Source: JBGTSJ01 sp041940305 (GTDB lineage Bacteria > Planctomycetota > Planctomycetia > Planctomycetales > Planctomycetaceae). Taken from it: a stretch of 64,000 bases of DNA. The notes under the pieces were generated by a model. That model was not told the DNA's origin, searched no databases, and saw only the letters and a list, made by a program, of their open reading frames with translations. This document shows, in pieces, positions 8,708 through 17,321 of the stretch. Each line of letters opens with the position of its first letter. The first letter of the stretch is position 1. The stretch lies in NCBI GenBank assembly GCA_041940305.1, contig JBGTSJ010000003.1:310001-374000 (forward strand). Direction: 5' to 3'. Both the position numbers and the translations under genes were made by a program.

Positions 8708-10423
8708 GTGCATCGACTGGACGACGGACTGAAGGCGCTGATGGATCGTGCCAAGGAGCGAGGTTTTCTGACGTACCAGGCGGTCGATGAATACCTCCCG
8801 GACGAGGGGGGTGATCCGGTCATGGTCGAGCGCATCGTCCAGGGCCTCGAGGAGATGGACCTGCCGCTCATCAATGACCCCGCCGCGCCCCGCACCGTGG
8901 CCGACAAGACGCGCATGGAGCAGCAGGCCCGCGGCGACGACTCCCACCAGGTGGACGTCTCCAAGGTGCTCATGGAGCCGGACGCGCCGATGTCGTCGCG
9001 CGATCCGATCCGCATGTACCTCAGCCAGATGGGAAACATCCCGCTGCTCTCGCGTGAGGACGAGATCTTTCTCGCGAAGCAGATCGAGATCACCCGCCGC
9101 CGGTTCCGCCGCACGATCATGGAGTCGGATTTCTCCCTCGCGATCGCGCTCGACATCCTCGAGAAGGTGCACGTCGGCGAACTCCCGTTCGAGCGGACGC
9201 TGCGGACCTCCGACACCGAGAACACCCACAAGGACCAGATTCTCGGCCGGATGCCGCACAACCTGAAGACCCTCAAGGTCCTGATGGCGGACAACCGCGC
9301 CGACTTTGAGCTGCTCAACCAGACCAGCGGCCGCAAGGAGCGGACGGAGATCAAGCGCCGCATGCTCATCCGCCGCCGCAAGATGTGCTGCCTCGCCGAA
9401 GAACTGAGCGTCCGCACCCACCGCCTGCAGCCGGTCTACAAGCGGATGCAGCAGGTCGGCGAACGGATGACGGAGATCGAGCGCGACATCGCCCGCCTGA
9501 GGAAGCGGACCAACGCCGCCGCCGACATCCGCATGCTCGAAACCGAGCTGAACGAACTCGTCAACATGACGCTCGAAACGCCCGACGAGTTCCGCACCCG
9601 CCTGGAGCGCATCAAGGACCGCAGCGACGCCTGGACTCACGCCAAGCAGCAGCTCTCCGGCGGCAACCTGCGCCTCGTCGTCTCGATCGCCAAGAAGTAC
9701 CGCAACCGCGGCCTCTCCTTCCTCGACCTCATTCAGGAAGGGAACGCCGGCCTGATGCGCGGCGTCGAGAAGTACGAGTATCGCCGCGGCTATAAGTTCT
9801 CGACCTACGCGACGTGGTGGATCCGTCAGGCCATCACCCGCGCGGTCGCGGACCATGCCCGCACCATCCGCATCCCGGTGCACATGTTCCAGAGCATCTC
9901 CACGCTCAAGGCCAAGAGCGAGCAGATCCGCCAGCAGACCGGCCGTGAGCCGACGACTGAGGAACTCGCCAAAGAGGTCGGCCTCTCCGTGGAGGAGACC
10001 GAACGCATCATGAAGACCTGGAAGCACCCGATCAGCCTCGACACGCCCGTCGGCGAGAGCGAGGACTCGAGCTACGGGGACTTCCTGCAGGACGGCAGCG
10101 AAGGGACGCCGGCCGACTCGGCCATGCACCAGATGCTCCGCGACAAGATCAACCACGTTCTCAAGAGCCTCACCTACCGCGAGCGCGAGATCATCAAGCT
10201 CCGCTACGGCCTCGGCGACGGCTACAGCTACACGCTGGAAGAGACGGGGCGGATCTTCAAGGTGACCCGCGAACGCATCCGCCAGATCGAGTCCAAGGCC
10301 CTCCGCAAGCTGCAGCACCACACCCGCGCCGAGCACCTCCGCGGCTTCGTCGAGTCCCTCTACCCGGACGGCGACCAGCCGCTGGTGGGAGCGGAGCAGG
10401 AGTCAGAACTCGTCGGCGTGTAA
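8708..10423 (+). CDS. rpoD: RNA polymerase primary sigma factor (sigma-70)
   Basis: 571 residues from a GTG start preceded by GAGGAG at 8696-8701, six bases away. All primary sigma regions are present: region 1.2 (DPIRMYLSQMGNIPLLSRE), a long non-conserved insert with coiled-coil character, region 2 (NLRLVVSIAKKYRNRGLSF, DLIQEGNAGLMRGVEKYEY, FSTYATWWIRQAITRA), region 3, and region 4.2 (TLEETGRIFKVTRERIRQIE). It directs RNA polymerase to housekeeping promoters. Alone between a long leader and a good terminator, so probably a single-gene transcript. Confidence 0.97.
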   Translation: MHRLDDGLKALMDRAKERGFLTYQAVDEYLPDEGGDPVMVERIVQGLEEMDLPLINDPAAPRTVADKTRMEQQARGDDSHQVDVSKVLMEPDAPMSSRDPIRMYLSQMGNIPLLSREDEIFLAKQIEITRRRFRRTIMESDFSLAIALDILEKVHVGELPFERTLRTSDTENTHKDQILGRMPHNLKTLKVLMADNRADFELLNQTSGRKERTEIKRRMLIRRRKMCCLAEELSVRTHRLQPVYKRMQQVGERMTEIERDIARLRKRTNAAADIRMLETELNELVNMTLETPDEFRTRLERIKDRSDAWTHAKQQLSGGNLRLVVSIAKKYRNRGLSFLDLIQEGNAGLMRGVEKYEYRRGYKFSTYATWWIRQAITRAVADHARTIRIPVHMFQSISTLKAKSEQIRQQTGREPTTEELAKEVGLSVEETERIMKTWKHPISLDTPVGESEDSSYGDFLQDGSEGTPADSAMHQMLRDKINHVLKSLTYREREIIKLRYGLGDGYSYTLEETGRIFKVTRERIRQIESKALRKLQHHTRAEHLRGFVESLYPDGDQPLVGAEQESELVGV

Positions 10424-10453
10424 CGCAACTGAATTCAGACGACCCTTTGAGAA

Positions 10454-10483
10454 GCCCGGTTTCGTGGAGAAACCGGGTTTTCT
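10454..10483 (+). terminator. Rho-independent terminator after rpoD
   Basis: Perfect 9-bp stem CCCGGTTTC (10455-10463) / GAAACCGGG (10469-10477), 5-base loop, then TTTTCT. It lies 31 bases after the rpoD stop. The same stem family recurs at 26154 and, decayed, at 54019. Confidence 0.85.
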
Positions 10484-10505
10484 CATGCGCCGACCAAGAT
10501 CGTGC

Positions 10506-11570
10506 TCAGCGGAGTAGCCGGGCCGTGGGCAACTGTGATTGGAGCTGCCCAAAGCCTGCTTCAGTCACTTGACTGCTTCTCACCCTCAGGGACTTGAGGT
10601 TGGTCAGACTGCTCAGTTCCTGCAAGCCGGCATCAGTAATGCCGTCGCTGTCCACTGAGAGGTGCTCAAGCTGCTGAATCTGGCCGACGTCGTGCAGGCC
10701 CGCATCTGTAATGCTGGTCCATGAGAGAGAAAGGCTCGTCAGATTCGGCAATGCCGCCAGTTGTCCCAGGCCGTCATCAGTGATCCGTCTGCCTCCCACC
10801 CGAAGAGTTCTCAAACGGGTCAGTGCCGAAAGGTGCTGCAGGCCGCGAGCGGTGATCTGGCAGTTCAGTTCCAGCTCTTCCAATGCCGACAGCTTTCCGA
10901 TGTGCTGCAGTCCGTTGTCGGTGACGTTCACATTATCCAGCCAGAGTACACGGAGTTTTTGCATGCCTGAGAAGTGTTCCAGCCCGGCGTCGGTAACGCG
11001 CGTGCTGTCCAGCAGGAGTTGCTCCATGTTCTGCAGATGACTGATGTGACCGAGTCCGGTATCGCCGATGTGCGTATTACTGAGATCGAGAGACCTGAGG
11101 TTCTCCAGACTGTTGAGCTGCGCAAGCCCGGCGTCCGTAAGGGCGGCCCCTTCCAGCGAGAGAGTCTCCAGGGTCTGCAAATCCCGAAGGTGCATTGCAG
11201 AGGCATCCGTAACTCCCGCGTCGCTGAGGTCAAGCCAAGTCAGTTCGGACGCCCCGCGAAGATACTGCAGCCCGGCTTCGGTGGCGTGCCGATCACGCAG
11301 TTCGATCCGTGTGACATCAGTGAACCCGGCTGCGGCTCGGTCACCGAGAATCTTGCTGACGGCGGTGCAGAGCCACGCCGGCCGGGCGGGCTGCGTGTCG
11401 TAGTCCGCTCCAACGATTTCGAGGTATCGAATCAAAGCGTGGCGCCGGGCAATCGACGGCCCGAACGCGACCGACAGCAACGCCAGCCCCGCCAGCATAG
11501 CCGCGGCCGTCAGGCGGCCCGGAGACGGCAGCCAGGTCGTCCTTGATCTGGCTTGGATCGAATCATCCAT
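10506..11570 (-). CDS. Membrane-anchored leucine-rich repeat protein
   Basis: 354 residues from the ATG at 11570. An upstream in-frame GTG at 11603 is possible but has poor spacing. One N-terminal transmembrane helix (LTAAAMLAGLALLSVAFGP) is followed by about ten 23-24 residue repeats of the form LxxLxLxxTxITDAGLxxLxxL. Examples are LRSLDLSNTHIGDTGLGHIS and LTSLSLSWTSITDAGLHDVG. This repeat type is abundant in planctomycetes and forms a curved binding surface. Ligand and role unknown. Convergent with rpoD. Confidence 0.85.
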   Translation of the reverse strand: MDDSIQARSRTTWLPSPGRLTAAAMLAGLALLSVAFGPSIARRHALIRYLEIVGADYDTQPARPAWLCTAVSKILGDRAAAGFTDVTRIELRDRHATEAGLQYLRGASELTWLDLSDAGVTDASAMHLRDLQTLETLSLEGAALTDAGLAQLNSLENLRSLDLSNTHIGDTGLGHISHLQNMEQLLLDSTRVTDAGLEHFSGMQKLRVLWLDNVNVTDNGLQHIGKLSALEELELNCQITARGLQHLSALTRLRTLRVGGRRITDDGLGQLAALPNLTSLSLSWTSITDAGLHDVGQIQQLEHLSVDSDGITDAGLQELSSLTNLKSLRVRSSQVTEAGFGQLQSQLPTARLLR

Positions 11571-11672
11571 GAAGACCACCCGTAAACTGTATGGCGATGG
11601 CACCCTCTGACGGTCGCCTTTGAGGCGGTCGGAATCCGGGCGGCGAATTGTCGTGTCGGGAATGGAACGCGG

Positions 11673-12014
11673 TCAATACGAAGCTGTCTTGCGCGGCAAC
11701 GTGTCAACGAAGCGTGACGCCTTCTCGATCCACTCGTCCAGTTGATCGTCATCCGCAACGCCATCGGCGGCGATCCGAACCCAGCCCGTCATGGGACGGC
11801 CGGTGATGTCGAACTCGCGGACGAACGGCTCGCGAAGCGCCTGTGGATACGCGTCCGGTCCGACGCGGACGACGAGCGAATCTCGCCACACGGCCACGCA
11901 TACATTGCCGTGCACAAGGAAACCGATGCAGCCGAACATTTTCTTTTCGGCGAGACCGCTGCGACCGCTCAACCGGCGACGAACGCGGTCGGCGAGGGTC
12001 TTGTCGAAGGGCAT
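11673..12014 (-). CDS. TfoX N-terminal domain protein
   Basis: 113 residues. The TfoX/Sxy N-terminal signature is clear: EKKMFGCIGFLVHGNVCVAV, then RVGPDAYPQAL, FDITGRPMTGWVRI and a C-terminal helix with WIEKASRFVDTLP. The C-terminal TfoX domain of the competence regulators is absent, as in many stand-alone family members. Function of such short versions is not established; a competence role should not be assumed. It lies 24 bases downstream of the DUF1501 gene's stop side and may be cotranscribed in the leftward direction only with weak support. Confidence 0.85.
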   Translation of the reverse strand: MPFDKTLADRVRRRLSGRSGLAEKKMFGCIGFLVHGNVCVAVWRDSLVVRVGPDAYPQALREPFVREFDITGRPMTGWVRIAADGVADDDQLDEWIEKASRFVDTLPRKTASY

Positions 12015-12038
12015 CGAAGAAAGCTCAACAGTTGGACG

Positions 12039-13433
12039 TCACACCAGCCCCGGGATCGGGTCCGCGTCGGTGGCCGCCTTCATGATATCGGCAGGGAGGC
12101 CGGGGATGAGGCGGACCTGGCCGATGTCCATCAGCGTGTGCAGCACGGTCGCGACCAGGTTGGGGATCGTGACCGGTTCGGAGAGGGGCTCGCTCACGTC
12201 ACGCGTCGACTGTCCGATGACCTGGCCCATCTTGAGGCCGCCGCCGGAGAGCAGCAGCGGCGCGAGGCCCCCCCAGTGGTCGCGTCCGCCATTCCCGTTG
12301 ATCTTGGGTGTGCGCCCCATTTCGCCGCAGCAGACGAGGAGAATGTCGTCGCTCAGGCCGCGGTCAGCCACGTCCTCGATGAAGGCCGAGATCGCGTGAT
12401 CGAACGGCAGCCCCATGTACCGCATGCCCTCGTCGACGCCCGCGTTGTTGGCGTCGGCATGCATGTCCCACACGAAGTTCGTGGTGACGGTGACGAATCC
12501 CGCCCCGCGCTCACACAGCCGGCGGGCGAGGAGCATGAGCTTGCCCAGCGACTTCGCGTTGTCGGCGTAGCGTTCGTGGTTGTTCCAGCGCTTGTCGATC
12601 GACTCCGGGCGGACGAGCGATGCGGTGTCGTACCGGGCGATCGTGTCGGGGTCTTCCTGCGACACGTCGAACGCATCGACGACTCCGCCCAGCAGCGTAT
12701 CGAACGCCTGTTGCCGCAGGCTGTCCACGTTGGCGAGCACCTGCCCGACGTCACGGGCGCGCTGAATGCGATCGAGACCGGCGAGCAATGTCCGCCGGTC
12801 ATCCAGCCGGTCCAGCGGCAGGTCCAGCTTCATGCTCTGCCGCAGTTCGCCGCCGCCGCTGGGTGCGAACGGCGAATACGCGGCACCGAGCGTGCCCGTC
12901 GATTCGAACTCGCCGAACTGCTTCTCGGCCGGCATCGTCGATTCATCGACGGCCCGCGGATAGAGAGCGACATTGGTCGGCATCCCGCTGCCGGGCCGGT
13001 TCGCTCCGGCGACGCGCGAGAACAGCGAGCCAAGGTTTGCGCCGTAGGTTGCGCGGCCCACGATCGGCTTGATGTCGTGATTGCCGTCGCCGGTCCTGAA
13101 CGACCGCACAATGCTCGTTCGATCGGCCAGCGCCGCAAGTCTCGGCAAGGCGTAACCGTAGCTGATCCCCGGAATCGACGTGGCCACTTCGCCGTTCACG
13201 CTGCAGACGCCCGGCGGGGCCGTCATCTTCGGGTCGAACGTCTCGATCTGGCTCGGTCCACCGTGCATGAACACGAACACGACTGACTTGCCGGTGAGCA
13301 GCGATGAAGCGTTGCTGCCCCGGGCCGCGGCGGCCAGCAGGTCCGAGAACGCCAGTCCGCCCAGAGTCAGGCCGCCGACGCGCAGAAACTCGCGCCGATC
13401 GTGTCGTCCACTGAATCCGCCGATGTGCAACAT
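12039..13433 (-). CDS. DUF1501 family protein, Tat-exported
   Basis: 464 residues from the ATG at 13433. The twin-arginine leader is HDRREFLRVGGLTLGGLAFS. The body has the DUF1501 sulfatase-like layout: VVFVFMHGGPSQIETFDPK near the start, IVRSFRTGDGNHD, and near the end DDILLVCCGEMGRTPKINGN followed by GGRDHWGGLAPLLLSGGGL. DUF1501 proteins belong to the alkaline phosphatase-like superfamily; substrates are unknown. In planctomycetes they commonly pair with a DUF1549/DUF1553 cytochrome-type protein, but none is adjacent here. A second DUF1501 gene lies at 55901. Confidence 0.93.
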   Translation of the reverse strand: MLHIGGFSGRHDRREFLRVGGLTLGGLAFSDLLAAAARGSNASSLLTGKSVVFVFMHGGPSQIETFDPKMTAPPGVCSVNGEVATSIPGISYGYALPRLAALADRTSIVRSFRTGDGNHDIKPIVGRATYGANLGSLFSRVAGANRPGSGMPTNVALYPRAVDESTMPAEKQFGEFESTGTLGAAYSPFAPSGGGELRQSMKLDLPLDRLDDRRTLLAGLDRIQRARDVGQVLANVDSLRQQAFDTLLGGVVDAFDVSQEDPDTIARYDTASLVRPESIDKRWNNHERYADNAKSLGKLMLLARRLCERGAGFVTVTTNFVWDMHADANNAGVDEGMRYMGLPFDHAISAFIEDVADRGLSDDILLVCCGEMGRTPKINGNGGRDHWGGLAPLLLSGGGLKMGQVIGQSTRDVSEPLSEPVTIPNLVATVLHTLMDIGQVRLIPGLPADIMKAATDADPIPGLV

Positions 13434-13775
13434 GAGCGGCCTGGGGGCGTGGGGTGAGAGAACTCGCCCCAATATATCAGTCGTCGCTCATGCGTTCAAC
13501 GGGCGCGTCGTCGGAGTCCAGCCAGGGTCTGGTCGCCGGTTCGTGGGGGAGCGGACGTGTAGCATTCGCACCGTATTGGGCCCGGCGTTCACGCCGGGTT
13601 TGTGAGTGCCGATCTAACACCGGCAGCCTCGTTCACGAGGCTTCTCGCTGAAAACGGCTTCAGCCAGAAGTGTGAGAGACCGATCCACAGCCGCCGGCAC
13701 TCAAGATCGCTCGACTTCCATGCGCACTGGTGTCAATTCATGCCGGCAGGTCAGGCCGAAGCCTGGCCTCCAACA
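13434..13775. other. Intergenic region with small hairpins
   Basis: No gene seen. It contains two short inverted repeats, CCCGGCG-TTCA-CGCCGGG near 13579 and GCCTCG-TTCA-CGAGGC near 13626, followed by GGCTTCAGCC near 13650. They share a TTCA centre and look like members of a dispersed palindrome family. Confidence 0.5.
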
Positions 13776-15116
13776 CTACGGCATCGCGTTGCTGACGGCG
13801 ACCTTCCCGACGAGACGGTTCTCCGGGAAGTTGGCGAGCACATAAGTGTTGCGCCCATCGTCGATGCGCACGGCCGTCGGCTCACTCCGGCCGATGGGGC
13901 CGTGATAACCGGCCGGCGTCAGATCGACCAGATGCTCACCCGCCGGGAATTCGATCCGCAGCACCTGGATCTCATCGGGCAACAGGCCCCAGCAGCGCGT
14001 ATCGGGGGCCTCAGTGGCTTCCCAGAGAACGCCCCCCAGCGTGAGCGCGATATCGGCGACAGGGTTCCCGGCCGCGCCGACATTGTCCTTCACCGCGTAG
14101 ACCGCGGCCTTTTTGACGACCCGCCGCGCCACGGCCCGTCCGACGATGCCGGGGTACTCCGCTTCGTAGTGGGTCATCGCCAGCCGTCCCACGTCCACCA
14201 GCGTCGCCGTCTCGCCGGACGGCTGCCCGTCGACGGCCACGATCACCTTCTCCACAGGACTGGAGCGTTCGACCAGCTTCGGGACGCGAATCGGCGCAAT
14301 GGTCGGCGGAAGTTCATGTTTTCCAACCGCGCTCACGATGCGATCCGCCACCAGCAGCGCCGCCTGCGTCGGAATCTCAGTCGTCTCCTCCTTCGTCGGA
14401 CCGCGGCCCACGAGGGCGAACACGTACAGCACGCCATGCCCCGGCTGCATCGGGACGTCGAACTGCGCCCGCTCCAGATCGGCCGCTCCGTCGCGGAAGT
14501 CCGGCTGGTAGGAGACGACCATTGTCCGCGCCCGGATGACGTCATCAAAATTGAGCCGCTGTTCCTCGGCGATCGCCGCCCGCATGTAAGGTCCGAGGGC
14601 CACCTGCACCTGCTCCAGCTCCGGATGCTCCTCGAATCCTCCGTCGTCGTCGATCAGCTTCCGCTGTTTGTCGGAGATCTGCAGTGCGTACGCCTGTGCG
14701 TCGCCGCCGCCGGACATCAGATTGGAGATCGCCAGAAACGAGAGCAGCAGAATCTTCTCGTGGTCCTCGCCCGCATAGGCGATGGCGTTATCATCCGTGA
14801 GCATCGAGAGGGCGCCCTCCGCGGCGCTCTTCTGCTCCAGATGATCGAACCGGTCGCGGACCCGCCGGAGCAGCCGCTCCGATTCCTGCGGATTGCCGTC
14901 GGCAAGCTCGATCATCGCCTGATCAAGCAGCAGCACGTCCGCCTCTTTCTGCCGTGGTTTCTCCAGCAGCCGCTCGATGTCGCCCCGCGCCGCCGCCAGG
15001 TTGCCGCTGTAGTAATCGGTGCGGACCTGCCGCAGCCGGTCCACGTGCGATGCGCAGCTGGCCGCCGCAAGCAGCAGAAAGACGGCCAGAGCCCGGTACA
15101 GAGCACGTTCGCGCAT
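13776..15116 (-). CDS. COG3014-like lipoprotein
   Basis: 446 residues with a lipoprotein signal (LAVFLLLAAASC, Cys near 21). The N-terminal half is helical and TPR-like (YYSGNLAAARGDIERLLEK, LADGNPQESERLLRRVRDRF). The C-terminal half has the strand pattern of COG3014: HGVLYVFALVGRGPTKEE, RVPKLVERSSPVEKVIVAVDG and DTRCWGLLPDEIQVLRIEFP. Function of the family is not established. It is next to, and downstream of, an LpoB-like lipoprotein, an association I recall from other bacteria, which suggests a shared envelope role. Family call is by eye. Confidence 0.65.
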   Translation of the reverse strand: MRERALYRALAVFLLLAAASCASHVDRLRQVRTDYYSGNLAAARGDIERLLEKPRQKEADVLLLDQAMIELADGNPQESERLLRRVRDRFDHLEQKSAAEGALSMLTDDNAIAYAGEDHEKILLLSFLAISNLMSGGGDAQAYALQISDKQRKLIDDDGGFEEHPELEQVQVALGPYMRAAIAEEQRLNFDDVIRARTMVVSYQPDFRDGAADLERAQFDVPMQPGHGVLYVFALVGRGPTKEETTEIPTQAALLVADRIVSAVGKHELPPTIAPIRVPKLVERSSPVEKVIVAVDGQPSGETATLVDVGRLAMTHYEAEYPGIVGRAVARRVVKKAAVYAVKDNVGAAGNPVADIALTLGGVLWEATEAPDTRCWGLLPDEIQVLRIEFPAGEHLVDLTPAGYHGPIGRSEPTAVRIDDGRNTYVLANFPENRLVGKVAVSNAMP

Positions 15117-15322
15117 ACTCGTTGTGCTGGTGACGACCGATTGTTCTATCGATTCCCGCGTTTCCGCGCCGAAAGGGGAACTGCGACAATGGCGAATGGA
15201 ACGAAAGAGTGGGAGGGAAAGATTGTGAGTAATGACAACTCAGCGCCGCGTCACCTTTCGCAGTTTTCGCGCCTTTCGCGGTTCCAGCTCCGTCGTTGCT
15301 CCAGATCACCCTTGGCTGGTCA

Positions 15323-16015
15323 TCACGAGTCCCCGAAGAACGGCTTGCGGTACTGCTTGATCTTCCCGAGCGGCGACTTGTGGTAGCCCTTCCGCAGGTC
15401 GGCCGATTCCTTGTCGGTGTGCCCGCTGCGGATGTCGATCAGTTCCAGCGTCAGCAGGTAGTCGCGCTGGTAATCGTGATTGCTGGTCGTCGTGCCGGAG
15501 GTGATGGTCGCATACAGCAGGTAGTCGAACGGCTGCTCGAACTGCTCCATCGACGCCGCGAACATCCGCTGGTTGTTGACGATGAACAACTGGTCCGGCC
15601 GCAGGCCGCACTGCTGCAGGCCCGCTTCCACGTAGCGGCGGTTGATCGGCTCGAACATCTGCGACTGGCTGATGAGCGTGTCGATGTGCTGGTAGATCTG
15701 CTCCTTGAAATCGCCGATCTCCTCGGCGCTCTTGTTCTCGACGCCGACGAAGCAGATCCGTTTCCGTTCGACGGAGCCATAGCCGGTCTGCTGCACCTGC
15801 TGCAGTTCGTCGAGCTGCCGGCCGAGCAGGCGACCGACTGACTCGTCGATCAACGGCTTCCAGGTCTCGGCTCCCGCCGTGTGCGAGCCGACCATGTCGC
15901 GATCGCTGTCCTTCAGGACATGCGCGTGCTGCGCGTTACGGCAGCCGGCAACGGGGAAAGCGAGTGCCACAGCGGCCGGAGCAACGGCACGCAGAAAGCA
16001 GCGGCGGTCCATCAT
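15323..16015 (-). CDS. LpoB-like penicillin-binding protein activator lipoprotein
   Basis: 230 residues from ATG at 16015 (a second ATG follows directly). A GAGGA ribosome binding site lies about ten bases upstream. The leader MMDRRCFLRAVAPAAVALAF combines a twin-arginine motif with the lipobox VAGC. The body matches the LpoB/PF13036 pattern: RICFVGVENKSAEEIGDFKE, LISQSQMFEPINRRYVEAGL, FDYLLYATITSGT and YLLTLELIDIRSG. In enterobacteria LpoB reaches through the periplasm to stimulate PBP1B. A similar job here is inference. It probably heads an operon with the COG3014-like gene, 206 bases downstream. Confidence 0.75.
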   Translation of the reverse strand: MMDRRCFLRAVAPAAVALAFPVAGCRNAQHAHVLKDSDRDMVGSHTAGAETWKPLIDESVGRLLGRQLDELQQVQQTGYGSVERKRICFVGVENKSAEEIGDFKEQIYQHIDTLISQSQMFEPINRRYVEAGLQQCGLRPDQLFIVNNQRMFAASMEQFEQPFDYLLYATITSGTTTSNHDYQRDYLLTLELIDIRSGHTDKESADLRKGYHKSPLGKIKQYRKPFFGDS

Positions 16016-16350
16016 GGGCCTGTTCCTCAGGTTGCAACGGAATCCATCCCGTTGTGTCACGCTGCGGACGGAGCGAGTCCCTGCCTCGTGCCGCGCATAA
16101 CAGGGGACGCGAACAATATCGGCACTCTGCCGGCGCGGATAGAGCGGGTGGGCGCGCGCGGGCTCCGGATTCTGCCCAGCCGGTCCGGATTCGGCAATTC
16201 TCAACCTGAAAAGGGGCAAAGTGGAGAATTCAGGCTGAAACGAGAAACGCAGGTCGGCCATCCGTGACCCACCCGCGTTCATTGGCCGACATTCGAAGGG
16301 AGATCGCGTCCCATGCGATCAAGGGCGAGCGCCGGCCGTTTCTCAGCTTC
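16016..16350. other. Intergenic region
   Basis: No gene seen. A pair of short inverted segments, AATTCTC (near 16196) and GAGAATT (near 16232), is present in the otherwise GC-rich sequence and could be an operator or a decayed terminator of the amtB-glnB operon. Confidence 0.4.
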
Positions 16351-16689
16351 CTAGAGCGCCTCTTCTCCGGTTTCGCCGGTCCGGATGCGGACCACCTGGG
16401 CGAGATCGGTGACGAACACTTTCCCGTCCCCCACCTTGCCGGTGCGGGCCGCTCCCGCGATGACTTCGACCACCTTGCCAGCGATGCCATCGGGGACGGC
16501 GACCTCAATCTTCACCTTGGGGACGAAGTCCACCGTGTACTCCGCGCCGCGGTATGTCTCCTTATGGCCGCGCTGCCGGCCGAAGCCCCGGACCTCGCCG
16601 ACGGTCATCCCCATCACGCCGGCGCCCATCAGCGCCTCCTTGACGTCCTCGACCTTGAAGTGCCGGATGATCGCTTCAATCTTTTTCAT
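16351..16689 (-). CDS. glnB: P-II nitrogen regulatory protein
   Basis: 112 residues, the normal P-II length. MKKIEAIIRHFKVEDVKEAL opens the ferredoxin-like fold. The T-loop GHKETYRGAEYTVDFVPK contains Tyr51, the uridylylation site. The C-terminal signature IAGAARTGKVGDGKVFV matches the ATP/2-oxoglutarate pocket. P-II senses 2-oxoglutarate and energy state and gates AmtB. Its place as third gene after amtB and an HTH protein fits a GlnK-type role; glnB versus glnK cannot be decided from sequence. An AAGG lies upstream of the ATG. Confidence 0.95.
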   Translation of the reverse strand: MKKIEAIIRHFKVEDVKEALMGAGVMGMTVGEVRGFGRQRGHKETYRGAEYTVDFVPKVKIEVAVPDGIAGKVVEVIAGAARTGKVGDGKVFVTDLAQVVRIRTGETGEEAL

Positions 16690-16740
16690 GTGGTGAGCCT
16701 TTCAGGCGGTTCGCGCCGGCGATGCCTGGCGAGCCGTGGG

Positions 16741-17190
16741 TCAGGAGCGCTTCTCGTCCGCGTCGTCTTCAATCAGTTCGTACTTGCGCAGCTTCTTGTG
16801 GAGCGTGTTGCGGTCGATGCCCAGCCGGGCGGCCGCCCTCGTCTTCACTCGCTCGCAGTCCGTGAACACCTGCGTGATCAGTTGCCGCTCGACGGACAGG
16901 ACGATGCGGTCGAACAGATCGGCCGCCTGCGGTCCGGCGAGATCCACCTGCTTGCGGAGCATCTCGTCGAGCATCATCTGCGGGTCGCCGTCCGGTCCGT
17001 TCCGCACGAGCATGCCCATCAGCTGCTGGGCCTGCGCGTCGGAGAGGATCGCTTCGACTCTCAGGTAATCCCGCTGCGGCCTCGATTCGTCTGCTGCTGC
17101 CGAATCGACGGTCTCCCCACGTGAGGCGGACTCGTCCTCCGGCGTGGACTGCGGACCTTCCGGAAAGACGTGGACAACGATCCGCTTCAT
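16741..17190 (-). CDS. Fis-type HTH protein between amtB and glnB
   Basis: 149 residues if started at the ATG at 17190; an upstream in-frame start would add an Arg-rich stretch with no support. The N-terminal part (about 1-70) shows no named domain. The C-terminal ~45 residues form a Fis/NtrC-type helix-turn-helix: ERQLITQVFTDCERVKTRAA followed by ARLGIDRNTLHKKLRKYEL. There is no AAA+ sigma-54 activation domain, so it cannot itself be a classical sigma-54 activator. Position within amtB-glnB and the upstream sigma-54 promoter suggest a DNA-binding regulator of nitrogen genes (inference). Confidence 0.8.
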   Translation of the reverse strand: MKRIVVHVFPEGPQSTPEDESASRGETVDSAAADESRPQRDYLRVEAILSDAQAQQLMGMLVRNGPDGDPQMMLDEMLRKQVDLAGPQAADLFDRIVLSVERQLITQVFTDCERVKTRAAARLGIDRNTLHKKLRKYELIEDDADEKRS

Positions 17191-17321
17191 TCGAGATGGA
17201 ACCAGCCCGTTCAGGTGAATCAGAACGACATTCTCCGCCAGCCGTCGACCTGCGGTCGCCCCGCCGGCCGCGCGGCAGGCGGGGCGACTTCGGCAGATCG
17301 ATATCGATCGTCGACCGGCGC

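Noticed and set aside
8237..10336. 699-residue minus-strand frame opposite rpoD
   Set aside because: Exact antisense of a clear sigma factor; Leu/Ala/Glu-rich shadow caused by high GC at third positions.
13602..15386. 594-residue plus-strand frame
   Set aside because: Antisense to the COG3014-like lipoprotein gene, which has a clean signal and family patterns.
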